Positions 9,863-16,393 of a DNA stretch of 30,651 nucleotides are shown here, piece by piece. Position 1 is the stretch's first letter. Each line of letters begins with the position of its first letter. This DNA is from Thermoplasmata archaeon (GTDB lineage: Archaea > Thermoplasmatota > Thermoplasmata > Halarchaeoplasmatales > Halarchaeoplasmataceae), in assembly GCA_019594195.1 (NCBI GenBank), contig JAFDTP010000010.1, positions 1 through 30,651 on the forward strand. The letters are read 5' to 3'. The position numbers and the translations under genes were made by a program. The notes below the pieces were generated by a model. That model was not told the DNA's origin and did not search any database. It saw nothing but the letters and a program-made list of their open reading frames with translations.

Positions 9863-9941
9863 TTCAATGATTGACGAGATATGTTATCGATCTTCGAGTT
9901 TCAACTTAACAAATCCCGCTCCTCGGCAGACAAAAATGAAA

Positions 9942-9955
9942 TGCAGGCGCCGGGA
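9942..9955 (-). repeat. Partial copy of the tRNA-Gly 3' end (14-bp direct repeat)
   Basis: TGCAGGCGCCGGGA here is identical to 10057-10070, which covers the discriminator, the acceptor 3' strand and the start of the T-arm of the adjacent tRNA-Gly gene. The copies lie 115 bases apart in the same orientation. This is the pattern left by site-specific integration at a tRNA 3' end, here with almost nothing between. No integrase gene is present. Confidence 0.6.
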
Positions 9956-10036
9956 CCCTAGTCACAATCCCTCATCACATTCGGGATTCCAACGACTCAC
10001 ATATCACAGGAAACAAAAGATATGTTCGTGAACTAA

Positions 10037-10078
10037 GGTTCAAATCCCTAAAAAAGTGCAGGCGCCGGGATTTGAACC
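10037..10078. repeat. 12-bp inverted repeat involving the tRNA T-arm
   Basis: GGTTCAAATCCC at 10037-10048 is the exact reverse complement of 10067-10078, the T-arm of tRNA-Gly. The 10037 copy therefore looks like a T-arm fragment of a plus-strand tRNA, but no other cloverleaf part can be built around it. Confidence 0.6.
10050..10055 (-). terminator. Oligo-T terminator of tRNA-Gly
   Basis: Six T residues on the minus strand begin two bases after the discriminator base of the tRNA. Confidence 0.45.
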
Positions 10079-10130
10079 CGGCCAATGAGCTTGGAAGGCT
10101 CAGATCCTAGCCAGACTAGATCACGCCTGC
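10057..10130 (-). tRNA. tRNA-Gly (anticodon UCC)
   Basis: The minus strand folds into a full cloverleaf. The acceptor GCAGGCG pairs with CGCCTGC. The D arm is ATCT/GGAT, the anticodon stem TGAGC/GCTCA has loop CTTCCAA (anticodon TCC), and the T arm is CCGGG/CCCGG with loop TTCAAAT. The discriminator base is A, no CCA is encoded and there is no intron. A run of six T follows the 3' end on the coding strand. Confidence 0.93.
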
Positions 10131-10160
10131 ACTCAGTGTGAATATCAAACAAAGAAGGTG

Positions 10161-10169
10161 ATATTAATC
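10161..10169 (-). promoter_or_regulatory. TATA box of tRNA-Gly
   Basis: Minus-strand GATTAATAT lies about 35 bases before the mature tRNA 5' end, as expected for an archaeal tRNA promoter with a short 5' leader. Confidence 0.4.
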
Positions 10170-10269
10170 TTTTCTGCCGTCGTGAATTTTGATATCATAG
10201 AGATCTTAAGCCGACTTACAGATACGAAGTCCTCCTTTTTCATCATCATATAGACCGATGATTCCGATA

Positions 10270-10278
10270 GATTTTTAT
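10270..10278 (+). promoter_or_regulatory. Probable TATA box of sepF
   Basis: GATTTTTAT sits about 40 bases before the preferred ATG at 10315, so transcription would start near 10300 with a short leader. An upstream in-frame ATG at 10258 lies before this element and is disfavoured. Confidence 0.35.
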
Positions 10279-10314
10279 TGTTTGTCGCTAATCACTCTGT
10301 CGGACGTGAATGCC

Positions 10315-10704
10315 ATGATAGGAGATTTCCTTAAGAAAAAGACTCATCTAAAAAAGAAGGGAAAAAGTTCAGACCTCGGTGGAGAAGAATACATCGATCT
10401 TACACATCTCTCTGATGAAGGGGAAGAAAAAGATGTTTTCGATGCGGACACTTTGATCAAGATAGCTGAAGTTCATCGTTATGAAGATGTCAGAGATGTA
10501 ACAGAACATGTGTATGACGGTAACATACTTCTCGTCGATGTAGAGGCGATAGCGGGCAGCCAAGAATCGCTAGATAGAGTTCAAAGTGAATTAAAAGCGG
10601 TCGCTAGTGAGGTGTCTGGAGATATCGCTAGAGTTGGAAATAATTTTATCGCTCTAACGCCTAAAGGGATAGGTATAGACAGGAAAAAGATAAAACCATT
10701 CTGA
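10315..10704 (+). CDS. sepF: Cell division protein SepF (archaeal FtsZ anchor)
   Basis: The 129-residue product has an N-terminal amphipathic segment (MIGDFLKKK), typical of a membrane-targeting helix. An acidic linker follows, then a SepF core of about 85 residues: an IKIAEVHRYEDVRDV-like strand/helix, GNILLVDVEAIAG, a dimer helix, DIARVGNNFIALTPKG and a basic end. Archaeal SepF tethers FtsZ filaments to the membrane at midcell. No ftsZ is in the window. I chose the ATG at 10315 because it puts the membrane-targeting helix at the very N-terminus. An in-frame GTG at 10306 would add three residues and an ATG at 10258 would add nineteen. Confidence 0.85.
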   Translation: MIGDFLKKKTHLKKKGKSSDLGGEEYIDLTHLSDEGEEKDVFDADTLIKIAEVHRYEDVRDVTEHVYDGNILLVDVEAIAGSQESLDRVQSELKAVASEVSGDIARVGNNFIALTPKGIGIDRKKIKPF

Positions 10705-10769
10705 ATATATTTCATATATGAATACCGATCCGAGACAAACCCGCATCAGTTAGTTTGGTTTATATAGAT

Positions 10770-11705
10770 TCAACTCTTCGCTATTAGTCCGTCCTTGGTA
10801 GATTTTATCATATAGGGAGTTCCACCTTTCTTCTCAATTTCATCGGCTACTTTTTCAGGTTTGTCTGTTAGTGCTATCATAGAACCCCCTCCTCCTGCAC
10901 CGGTCAATTTTGCACCGTAGGAATGTTTCCTTGCACCTTTGATAAGTCTCTCGAGTTTTGGATGACTAACTCCCAGTATTGAAAGGAGGCGGTGATTTTC
11001 ATCCATCAGTTCACCGACCCGCTCTAGATTTTCATCTTTTAGGGAGATAGTTGCATCTTTCACTATGTCTCCTATATCTTTGATTATCTCCCTTGCAAAA
11101 TTGCTACTTTTGTAAAATCTCTTGACTTTTTTTACCAATGGTCCCGTGTTGGAATGGACTCCAGTGTCCCCTATAACCAGATCTATATCCGGTATTTCCT
11201 GATGATGGATATTCCAGATTTTATCCTTTTTCTCGATCCTCCATAAAAAACCGTCTTCTTTTTGTTTAGAAATCAATAGGGCATTGCCGTGAGTCGAAGT
11301 CGAAGTATCGATAGGACTAGCACTACCTTGGACCAAATATTCGATATCGAAGGCATCCTTTGCTATCTTTTCTTCATCAAACTCTTCTGATAGAAATTCT
11401 TTTAACGCCCCTAATGTTGAAACAGTAACCGCGGCGGAAGATCCCATGCCTGCGCCGCTGGGAAGATCACTATCCGTCTCTATCTGGAATTTCTCGTCGG
11501 TATCTAATTTTTCTATACACTCGAGGATATAACCGTGATGTTTCCTATCTATGGGATACCCGTTAACAAAAGTCCTTGAAGACGAAGTCGAAACTTCGCA
11601 CTTGATCCTCCTATCAACGGCTAAAGATAAAGCTGGTTCCCCATAAACTACAGCATGTTCCCCGAACAGGATAGCTTTACCCGGTGCCGAACTTTTTGCA
11701 CTCAC
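10770..11705 (-). CDS. mvk: Mevalonate kinase
   Basis: This 311-residue GHMP-family kinase phosphorylates mevalonate to mevalonate 5-phosphate, an early step towards the isoprenoids of archaeal lipids. The N-terminal APGKAILFGEHAVVYG motif is followed by the GHMP ATP-binding loop DLPSGAGMGSSAAVTVS (~85-100). Next is a SPIDTSTSTHGNAL segment, then the C-terminal KLTGAGGGGS glycine loop. The start is a GTG, supported by a TATA box at 11730-11738 that would give a leaderless mRNA. It converges on sepF with about 65 bases between the stops. Length and motifs are ordinary for archaeal mevalonate kinase. Confidence 0.93.
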   Translation of the reverse strand: MSAKSSAPGKAILFGEHAVVYGEPALSLAVDRRIKCEVSTSSSRTFVNGYPIDRKHHGYILECIEKLDTDEKFQIETDSDLPSGAGMGSSAAVTVSTLGALKEFLSEEFDEEKIAKDAFDIEYLVQGSASPIDTSTSTHGNALLISKQKEDGFLWRIEKKDKIWNIHHQEIPDIDLVIGDTGVHSNTGPLVKKVKRFYKSSNFAREIIKDIGDIVKDATISLKDENLERVGELMDENHRLLSILGVSHPKLERLIKGARKHSYGAKLTGAGGGGSMIALTDKPEKVADEIEKKGGTPYMIKSTKDGLIAKS

Positions 11706-11729
11706 GAGTTAGCAAAATCGCAATGGATA

Positions 11730-11738
11730 CTTATAGAT
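11730..11738 (-). promoter_or_regulatory. TATA box of mevalonate kinase
   Basis: Minus-strand ATCTATAAG is centred about 29 bases before the GTG start at 11705 and supports that start. Confidence 0.5.
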
Positions 11739-11762
11739 TTTTGAAGAAGTGGGATAAAAACA

Positions 11763-12623
11763 TCATAGATAGCTGAATTCCGACGCCATCTTTCTAAGTC
11801 TCTTGACTCTTTCCTCCGTTGGAGGATGGGAAGAGAAAAGCTTAACGAATGCACTAGATTTGAAAGGATTCACTATGAATAAAGATGAGGATGTGGTGTT
11901 TTTGCTTTTCATCGGATTGCTCTTATTTGCACTATCTAATTTTTCGAGTGCTCTCGCTAGAGCTCTTGGATTTTTAGATATCTCGGCGCCTTTTTTATCC
12001 GCTCCGAACTCTCTTTTTCTAGAGATGGCCAATTTGATTATTATGGCACCTATCGGCGCCAAGACCATGGCGATCAAAAAGATAGGATTTACTCTTCTCC
12101 TGCTGAAGATCATCTGAAACCAGACCATCCTTGCCATGAAAGTTATAGCTCCTGCGAGTGTAGCTGCGATGGTCATCACCATCATGTCCCTGTTTTGGAT
12201 GTGTCCTACCTCATGGGCTAAAACACCCTTCAGTTCGTCGTCATCTAAAACCTGAAGTATACCTTCGGTTGCTGCCACGACCGCGTTGTCTTCATTTCGC
12301 CCGGTAGCGAAGGCATTGGGTGTATTGGTCGGAACTATGGCGACCTTCGGCATCTCTATCCCAGCTTCGTAAGCGACTTCTTTGACAAGTCTGAATAATC
12401 TTGGGTTGTCTTTTTCTTCTATGATCTTCGCATTATGTGAGCGTAGGATCAGCTTATGACTGTAGAAATAGGAAACGATGTTCATTATCGCTGCTATAGC
12501 CAAGAATAATATCGTACCCGCTATCCAATTACCAAGGAAAAATCCACCTATAAGATATCCTATGGCTATGAAGAAGACGATCATAAATGCGAAAAGTCCG
12601 CCGGTTGTTGCTCTAGCACCCAT
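11763..12623 (-). CDS. htpX: HtpX-like membrane zinc metalloprotease
   Basis: This 286-residue M48-family peptidase degrades damaged membrane proteins at the cytoplasmic face. Two N-terminal membrane helices (~10-30 and 34-54) are followed by the zinc motif HEVGH at 137-141. Another hydrophobic pair follows (~148-195), then REFGAD, which supplies the third (Glu) zinc ligand. A C-terminal region contains SHPPTEERVKRLRKM, a segment shared with HtpX proteins. It is divergent from priS. A TTTATATA box on the minus strand at 12651-12658 gives a leaderless transcript. Confidence 0.93.
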   Translation of the reverse strand: MGARATTGGLFAFMIVFFIAIGYLIGGFFLGNWIAGTILFLAIAAIMNIVSYFYSHKLILRSHNAKIIEEKDNPRLFRLVKEVAYEAGIEMPKVAIVPTNTPNAFATGRNEDNAVVAATEGILQVLDDDELKGVLAHEVGHIQNRDMMVMTIAATLAGAITFMARMVWFQMIFSRRRVNPIFLIAMVLAPIGAIIIKLAISRKREFGADKKGAEISKNPRALARALEKLDSANKSNPMKSKNTTSSSLFIVNPFKSSAFVKLFSSHPPTEERVKRLRKMASEFSYL

Positions 12624-12650
12624 ATCAAATCATTAATGTCGTTCAAGGAG

Positions 12651-12658
12651 TATATAAA
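12651..12658. promoter_or_regulatory. Bidirectional TATA box between htpX and priS
   Basis: TATATAAA (plus) reads TTTATATA (minus). For htpX it is about 30 bases before the ATG at 12623. For priS it fits transcription starting near 12680 and translation at the GTG at 12726, and not the ATG at 12636, which lies before the box. Confidence 0.5.
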
Positions 12659-12725
12659 CGTTGCGGCATTTTTTCCTGGCATATCTACTCCAAAAATCTT
12701 TTACGTAGAAACAAGATTTACGTCT

Positions 12726-13964
12726 GTGAAAGGAAGCGACAGATCAAGGAGATTTCTTTCTCGAGTTTTAAGAGACTACTACTCGACTGTAGATATACGC
12801 CTCCCCTATAGGTTCACCATGAGAGAGTTCGCTTTCATCTATTTCGACAGCGAAGGTATGCACCGTCCAGTCGCCTTCGATTCTAAAAATGAGTTGGAAA
12901 AATTTTTGAAAAAAAAGACACCTCTGCATTCATATTATTCAACTGCATATTATTCTAATCCACAGGCACCTATGGCGGAAAAAGAATGGCTCGGTGCTGA
13001 CCTGGTGTTCGATCTAGATGCCGATCACTTACCAGGTAGTCAGGACTTAAATTATATAGAGCAATTAGAAAAGGTAAAAGAAAAATGTATCCTTTTGATA
13101 AACGACTTCCTTATGGATGACTTCGGTATAAAGGAAAAGGATATGGAATTATATTTTTCCGGCCACAGAGGCTACCACGTCCATGTAAGGGAAGACAAAG
13201 TTCTAAGCCTTTCTAAACAAGCTAGGAGAGAGATAGTCGATTATATAACGGGTGTAGGATTGGACATGGAAGTAATTCTACCTTACGAGAACATAAAAGT
13301 CGGTGAGTTCAAAGACATAGATAATATCAAAAAGGCACCTAGGCTTCCCGATGAAAAAGAGGGAGGATGGAGAAGGAAGACGAGAAAACTTACGACAGAT
13401 CTTCTTGAAAGATGGCATGAGATGGATAAAGAGTCTGTGATAGAGGAAATGGAAGAAAAACACGGTGTTGGGTCGAAGACGGCTTCTGGACTTTACGAAG
13501 ACTTATATAGAGAAGGGAAATGGAGGACCATCATCGACACTGCTGTTCTAGATGTTTTTTCAGAAGATAAAAGGATGGTCAATGCATCCACCTTCAAGAA
13601 GATAATCGAGGGCATATTGAATGAAGAGAATGTCCGGGAGATAGGATCGAAAATAGTAGGTTCGACTGATGAACCTGTGACAGGAGATACGAAGAGATTG
13701 ATCAGATTTCCTTTTTCTATACATGGAGGTTCATTTATGACGGTCGAGAAAATAGGTCTTGATTCACTTTCAAATTTTGATCCTCTGTGTGATGCAATCC
13801 CGAACTTTTTAGGCGATAAAAAATATGATATCCGGTTTGACAGCCTTCCTAGTATCGATGATATATCTTTAAAAGGCGAGGTATTTGAGATAGAAGAGGA
13901 GATGGAATTACCGGAATTTGCCGTGCCCTTTTTTATATCAAAGTTAGGAGCGAAACTCCTATAA
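12726..13964 (+). CDS. priS: DNA primase small (catalytic) subunit PriS
   Basis: PriS synthesises RNA/DNA primers with PriL at replication forks. From the GTG at 12726 the protein has 412 residues. Near the start is SRRFLSRVLRDYY, matching the usual N-terminal helix, followed by the REFAF strand. The catalytic acidic pair D96-L-D98 lies in LVFDLDADH, and SGHRGYHVHV at 145-154 is the second nucleotide-binding motif. I see no CxxC zinc knuckle. The frame is open to an ATG at 12636, adding 30 residues (MSFKEYINVAAFF...), but these do not look like primase and the likely TATA box falls inside them. I prefer GTG with moderate certainty. The next gene starts 28 bases after the stop. Confidence 0.92.
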   Translation: MKGSDRSRRFLSRVLRDYYSTVDIRLPYRFTMREFAFIYFDSEGMHRPVAFDSKNELEKFLKKKTPLHSYYSTAYYSNPQAPMAEKEWLGADLVFDLDADHLPGSQDLNYIEQLEKVKEKCILLINDFLMDDFGIKEKDMELYFSGHRGYHVHVREDKVLSLSKQARREIVDYITGVGLDMEVILPYENIKVGEFKDIDNIKKAPRLPDEKEGGWRRKTRKLTTDLLERWHEMDKESVIEEMEEKHGVGSKTASGLYEDLYREGKWRTIIDTAVLDVFSEDKRMVNASTFKKIIEGILNEENVREIGSKIVGSTDEPVTGDTKRLIRFPFSIHGGSFMTVEKIGLDSLSNFDPLCDAIPNFLGDKKYDIRFDSLPSIDDISLKGEVFEIEEEMELPEFAVPFFISKLGAKLL

Positions 13965-13992
13965 AGGGATTCGGAGATTACAGGATGCTTAT

Positions 13993-14913
13993 ATGGTTGA
14001 AGAGGAAGAATCCTCCGGGGACACCAGTCCTGCATTGAAAGAAAAATTGAAAAAGTTAGAGGGCGAAGTAGATAAACCCACTCAGATCACCCGTATCAAA
14101 AGATTGAAAGAACTGCAGGATAAACTAGAAGGGACTCATGAGATCGATAGGATAAAGAAAGTAAAGAAAAAATTGATCATCCCCCAGATAGTGGGTATTT
14201 TTATATTGTTCCCTTTTCTCCTCTACCTGAATGGAGCCTCTCAAGATCCTCTTTATTTTCCCCTTTATTATCCCATACTGATGCTCTTTGGATGGATATT
14301 GATCCTCATCGTAGAATCTTTCGTTTTCAGGGTCATGAGGATAAAGAGACACCGGAGTAAAAGCACAAAATACATTTTAGCAAAAAAATCCATGAAGAAG
14401 TCTCTAAGTTTTATGGTTATAGCCTTGATAATATTTGGAGTCATTTACACTCCTTTCCTGACCGATAGTATCAATGACCGCCTGTCAATCGAGGATGGGC
14501 GTATCGACGTTGAAGAAGCGGACGATAGATATGAAGCCCGATTTGAATTTGATGAGCTAGGAGTTTTTTCATTGAGTGGAGTGAAGAACTTGACTATAAG
14601 GCCGCATGAACATGATACTCAAATATTTTATACACTTTATGAGATCGGTGGTGATGAGCAGCAGAGTGGTGTGTTGAGAGAAAACGATGGCACACATTTC
14701 GAATTCGATAATGATGATTTCAGAAAATGGGTCATCAGGATCGAGTCTGATGACCGATTTTCATTAGAATATGAAAAAAGGATCGAATTGCTTGAAGACA
14801 AGATGAAGGGCTTTTCGATACTATCATTTTTCTACGTAGGTATATTCCTTCAATGGCCTGCGATACTCTATCCTATCAGGCAGAAGTACACTGGCAAAGG
14901 CATATATCGTTAG
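13993..14913 (+). CDS. Four-helix membrane protein of unknown function
   Basis: I do not recognise a family. The 306-residue product has a charged, coiled-coil-like N-terminus (~14-60, rich in Lys, Glu and Leu). Two membrane helices lie at ~61-79 and 88-112, a basic loop follows, and a third helix is at ~136-158. Residues ~160-275 form an acidic beta-rich domain, probably outside, and a last helix is at ~281-298. It starts 28 bases after priS on the same strand, so it is probably co-transcribed, but nothing links it to replication. Its end overlaps the stop of the opposing radical SAM gene by four bases. Confidence 0.65.
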   Translation: MVEEEESSGDTSPALKEKLKKLEGEVDKPTQITRIKRLKELQDKLEGTHEIDRIKKVKKKLIIPQIVGIFILFPFLLYLNGASQDPLYFPLYYPILMLFGWILILIVESFVFRVMRIKRHRSKSTKYILAKKSMKKSLSFMVIALIIFGVIYTPFLTDSINDRLSIEDGRIDVEEADDRYEARFEFDELGVFSLSGVKNLTIRPHEHDTQIFYTLYEIGGDEQQSGVLRENDGTHFEFDNDDFRKWVIRIESDDRFSLEYEKRIELLEDKMKGFSILSFFYVGIFLQWPAILYPIRQKYTGKGIYR

Positions 14914-15710
14914 ATCACACAGCACTTTTGGATACGTTTTACTTCGAAATTCTCTTTTGCCCATCTAAAAGTCTTTTTGGAAGGTAGCACTATACCTATA
15001 GCCCCCTGCTTCAGCGCTTGGATCTCCAGATCGTTCCTTCTTCTCTCTCTCATACAGCCCAACACGATATCAGTAGACTCGTCGATATGGTCCATCACTT
15101 GAATGAAATCCTCTTTTGAAACTCTTTTCCCGAAATCGTTCGGGATGAGTGTATTCAAAACTATCTTTTCTGGCTTGTCTAACAAGTCTATCGCTTTCAT
15201 CTCACCATCGAGTTCTCCTTCGTTCAATCCTACAGTTATGTGAGGTGAAACTTTGATACCCTTGTTTTTCAGAAGTCTGTATCCCTCTTTGTAATCTTCC
15301 GGTGTTGCATCTAAACCATAGATCTTTTCTATCGTTTGCTTAGATCCTATCATGTCGTATGAAACAGCGTCGATCCCAGAATCTGCCAAGCCTTCGATCA
15401 TCTTTTCAGAAGATAAACCTGTGTGGACATTTATAGATAGCTGAGTTGTCTGATCTATCTTAGAGAGTTTTTTTAGATATTTTTCGATCGGAACTCTACC
15501 TTTCTCTGTACAACCCCCGCTCAGTAGGAAACCATTGCCGCCAGATTCATCTAATTCTAAAGCAAAATCATAAAGTTCATCGGGGCCGGATACGTGGACC
15601 ATCCTCTCTAAAAATCTTCCATCGCAGTGAGGACAGGAGAGAGCACACTCTTTTCCAGTGACCGAAATACTCGGGAATTTTTTTCCGGGGTAGTAAAATT
15701 TCTTCATCAT
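14910..15710 (-). CDS. Radical SAM protein (biotin-synthase-like, COG1856-type)
   Basis: This 266-residue protein has the CxxxCxxC motif at C22, C26 and C29, which binds the 4Fe-4S cluster that cleaves S-adenosylmethionine. LLSGGC at about 62-67 is the glycine-rich SAM-binding strand, and a TIM-barrel-like rest follows. It ends with cysteines at 263-264 (QKCCVI), which could ligate a second cluster. Length and the GCMRERRR plus late Cys-Cys features suggest the uncharacterised archaeal COG1856 group. A role in sulfur insertion is possible but unproven. I start at the ATG at 15710; a TTG at 15719 also lies in frame. A TATA-like element at 15731-15740 supports a leaderless start there. Confidence 0.8.
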   Translation of the reverse strand: MMKKFYYPGKKFPSISVTGKECALSCPHCDGRFLERMVHVSGPDELYDFALELDESGGNGFLLSGGCTEKGRVPIEKYLKKLSKIDQTTQLSINVHTGLSSEKMIEGLADSGIDAVSYDMIGSKQTIEKIYGLDATPEDYKEGYRLLKNKGIKVSPHITVGLNEGELDGEMKAIDLLDKPEKIVLNTLIPNDFGKRVSKEDFIQVMDHIDESTDIVLGCMRERRRNDLEIQALKQGAIGIVLPSKKTFRWAKENFEVKRIQKCCVI

Positions 15711-15730
15711 CAAAATCAATGATATGGGAC

Positions 15731-15740
15731 GTAAATAAAC
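15731..15740 (-). promoter_or_regulatory. Probable TATA box of the radical SAM gene
   Basis: Minus-strand GTTTATTTAC lies about 25 bases before the ATG at 15710. Confidence 0.4.
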
Positions 15741-15750
15741 TTGAGGTTTT

Positions 15751-15960
15751 TTGAATTCCTTTGATTCGAGGAATTTGATTCCTCGTAAAGTTGTGCAGGA
15801 CTAACGTACTTGCAGTTCCGAGGCTTACTAGCCGAGGGAATAGAGGAATTTATTCCTCGCATCCTCGAAGCAAGTTCTGCGGATGTGGATGACGTACTGG
15901 AACTGCGTTCCACTTACTCGCAAGACACCTGTCTTGCTCACGCAACGCAATTACAAAGTG
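15751..15960. repeat. Palindrome-rich gene-free block
   Basis: The 377-base gap between 15711 and 16087 has no recognisable gene. It holds at least four short perfect stem-loops: CGAGGAAT-TTG-ATTCCTCG (15767-15785), GAGGAAT-TT-ATTCCTC (15843-15858), GGAAC-TGC-GTTCC (15899-15911) and GCAAGAC-ACCT-GTCTTGC (15920-15937). A longer-range pairing joins GCAGTTCC (15812-15819) to GGAACTGC (15899-15906). ACGTACT occurs twice (15804, 15892). The plus strand is open for 66 codons (15789-15986) without a clear start and the minus strand for 65. Candidates are a mobile-element remnant, a structured RNA or a decayed gene. Confidence 0.5.
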
Positions 15961-16060
15961 ATATAATTCCTTTTCTCACTCAAGCGTAGCTTTCATGATA
16001 AAAATGATCACGAGCGTCTTCCACTATAACTATAGAGACTTTGACCAATCCACCGAGTGA

Positions 16061-16070
16061 TTTATAAAAA
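16061..16070 (+). promoter_or_regulatory. TATA box of the rnp2 operon
   Basis: TTTATAAAAA is a strong archaeal TATA match centred about 23 bases before the ATG at 16088, implying a leaderless or nearly leaderless transcript. Confidence 0.65.
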
Positions 16071-16087
16071 GAGAGTGCTTATCTGAA

Positions 16088-16393
16088 ATGATGGTTGTAG
16101 GCGACGATAGACAGAGGTATATCGCTTTCGTGATAAAGGGAGCGAAGACCGATAGGAGAGGTATGATCGATGCTATCAGAGGACAGTTTTCAAGGGAAGA
16201 ATACGATGCGATAGAACCTTGGTTGACCGTATTTGAAGGAGATAGAGGTATAGTTAGATGTAATCATACAGGTAAAGATAAAGCAATAGAGATCTTGAAC
16301 AGGATAGAGATCAGTGGTGGCGAAGTAAGGACCGTTGTTACAAGTGGCAGTATAAAAAAGGCAAAGAAGGTTTTGAAAGATCATGATCGATGA
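16088..16393 (+). CDS. rnp2: RNase P protein component 2 (Pop5)
   Basis: The 101-residue product matches archaeal Pop5/Rnp2, which with Rnp3 activates the catalytic domain of RNase P RNA during tRNA 5' maturation. Supporting parts are RYIAFVIKGAKTDRRGMIDAI near the N-terminus, the GIVRCNHTGKDKAIEIL core (~55-71), and a C-terminal VVTSGSIKKAKK segment that fits the family's SGTIK-like motif. It is the first gene of a tight three-gene operon; its end overlaps the next start by 11 bases. Confidence 0.88.
   Translation: MMVVGDDRQRYIAFVIKGAKTDRRGMIDAIRGQFSREEYDAIEPWLTVFEGDRGIVRCNHTGKDKAIEILNRIEISGGEVRTVVTSGSIKKAKKVLKDHDR

Noticed and set aside
9901..9930. Possible tRNA 3' end on the plus strand (AAATCCCGCTCCTCGGCA)
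   Set aside because: No matching acceptor 5' strand and no T-stem 5' half upstream; not a cloverleaf.
12636..12725. N-terminal extension of PriS from the ATG at 12636
   Set aside because: It precedes the only TATA box and does not resemble primase; kept as a less likely start.
13493..14035. 180-codon open frame on the minus strand
   Set aside because: It is antisense to the well-supported priS C-terminus and the start of the next gene, with a Ser-rich sequence and no motif.
15716..15913. 65-codon minus-strand frame, Ser-rich, in the palindrome block
   Set aside because: Composition is dominated by the reverse of the palindromes; no start context or family match. Kept only as part of the repeat block.
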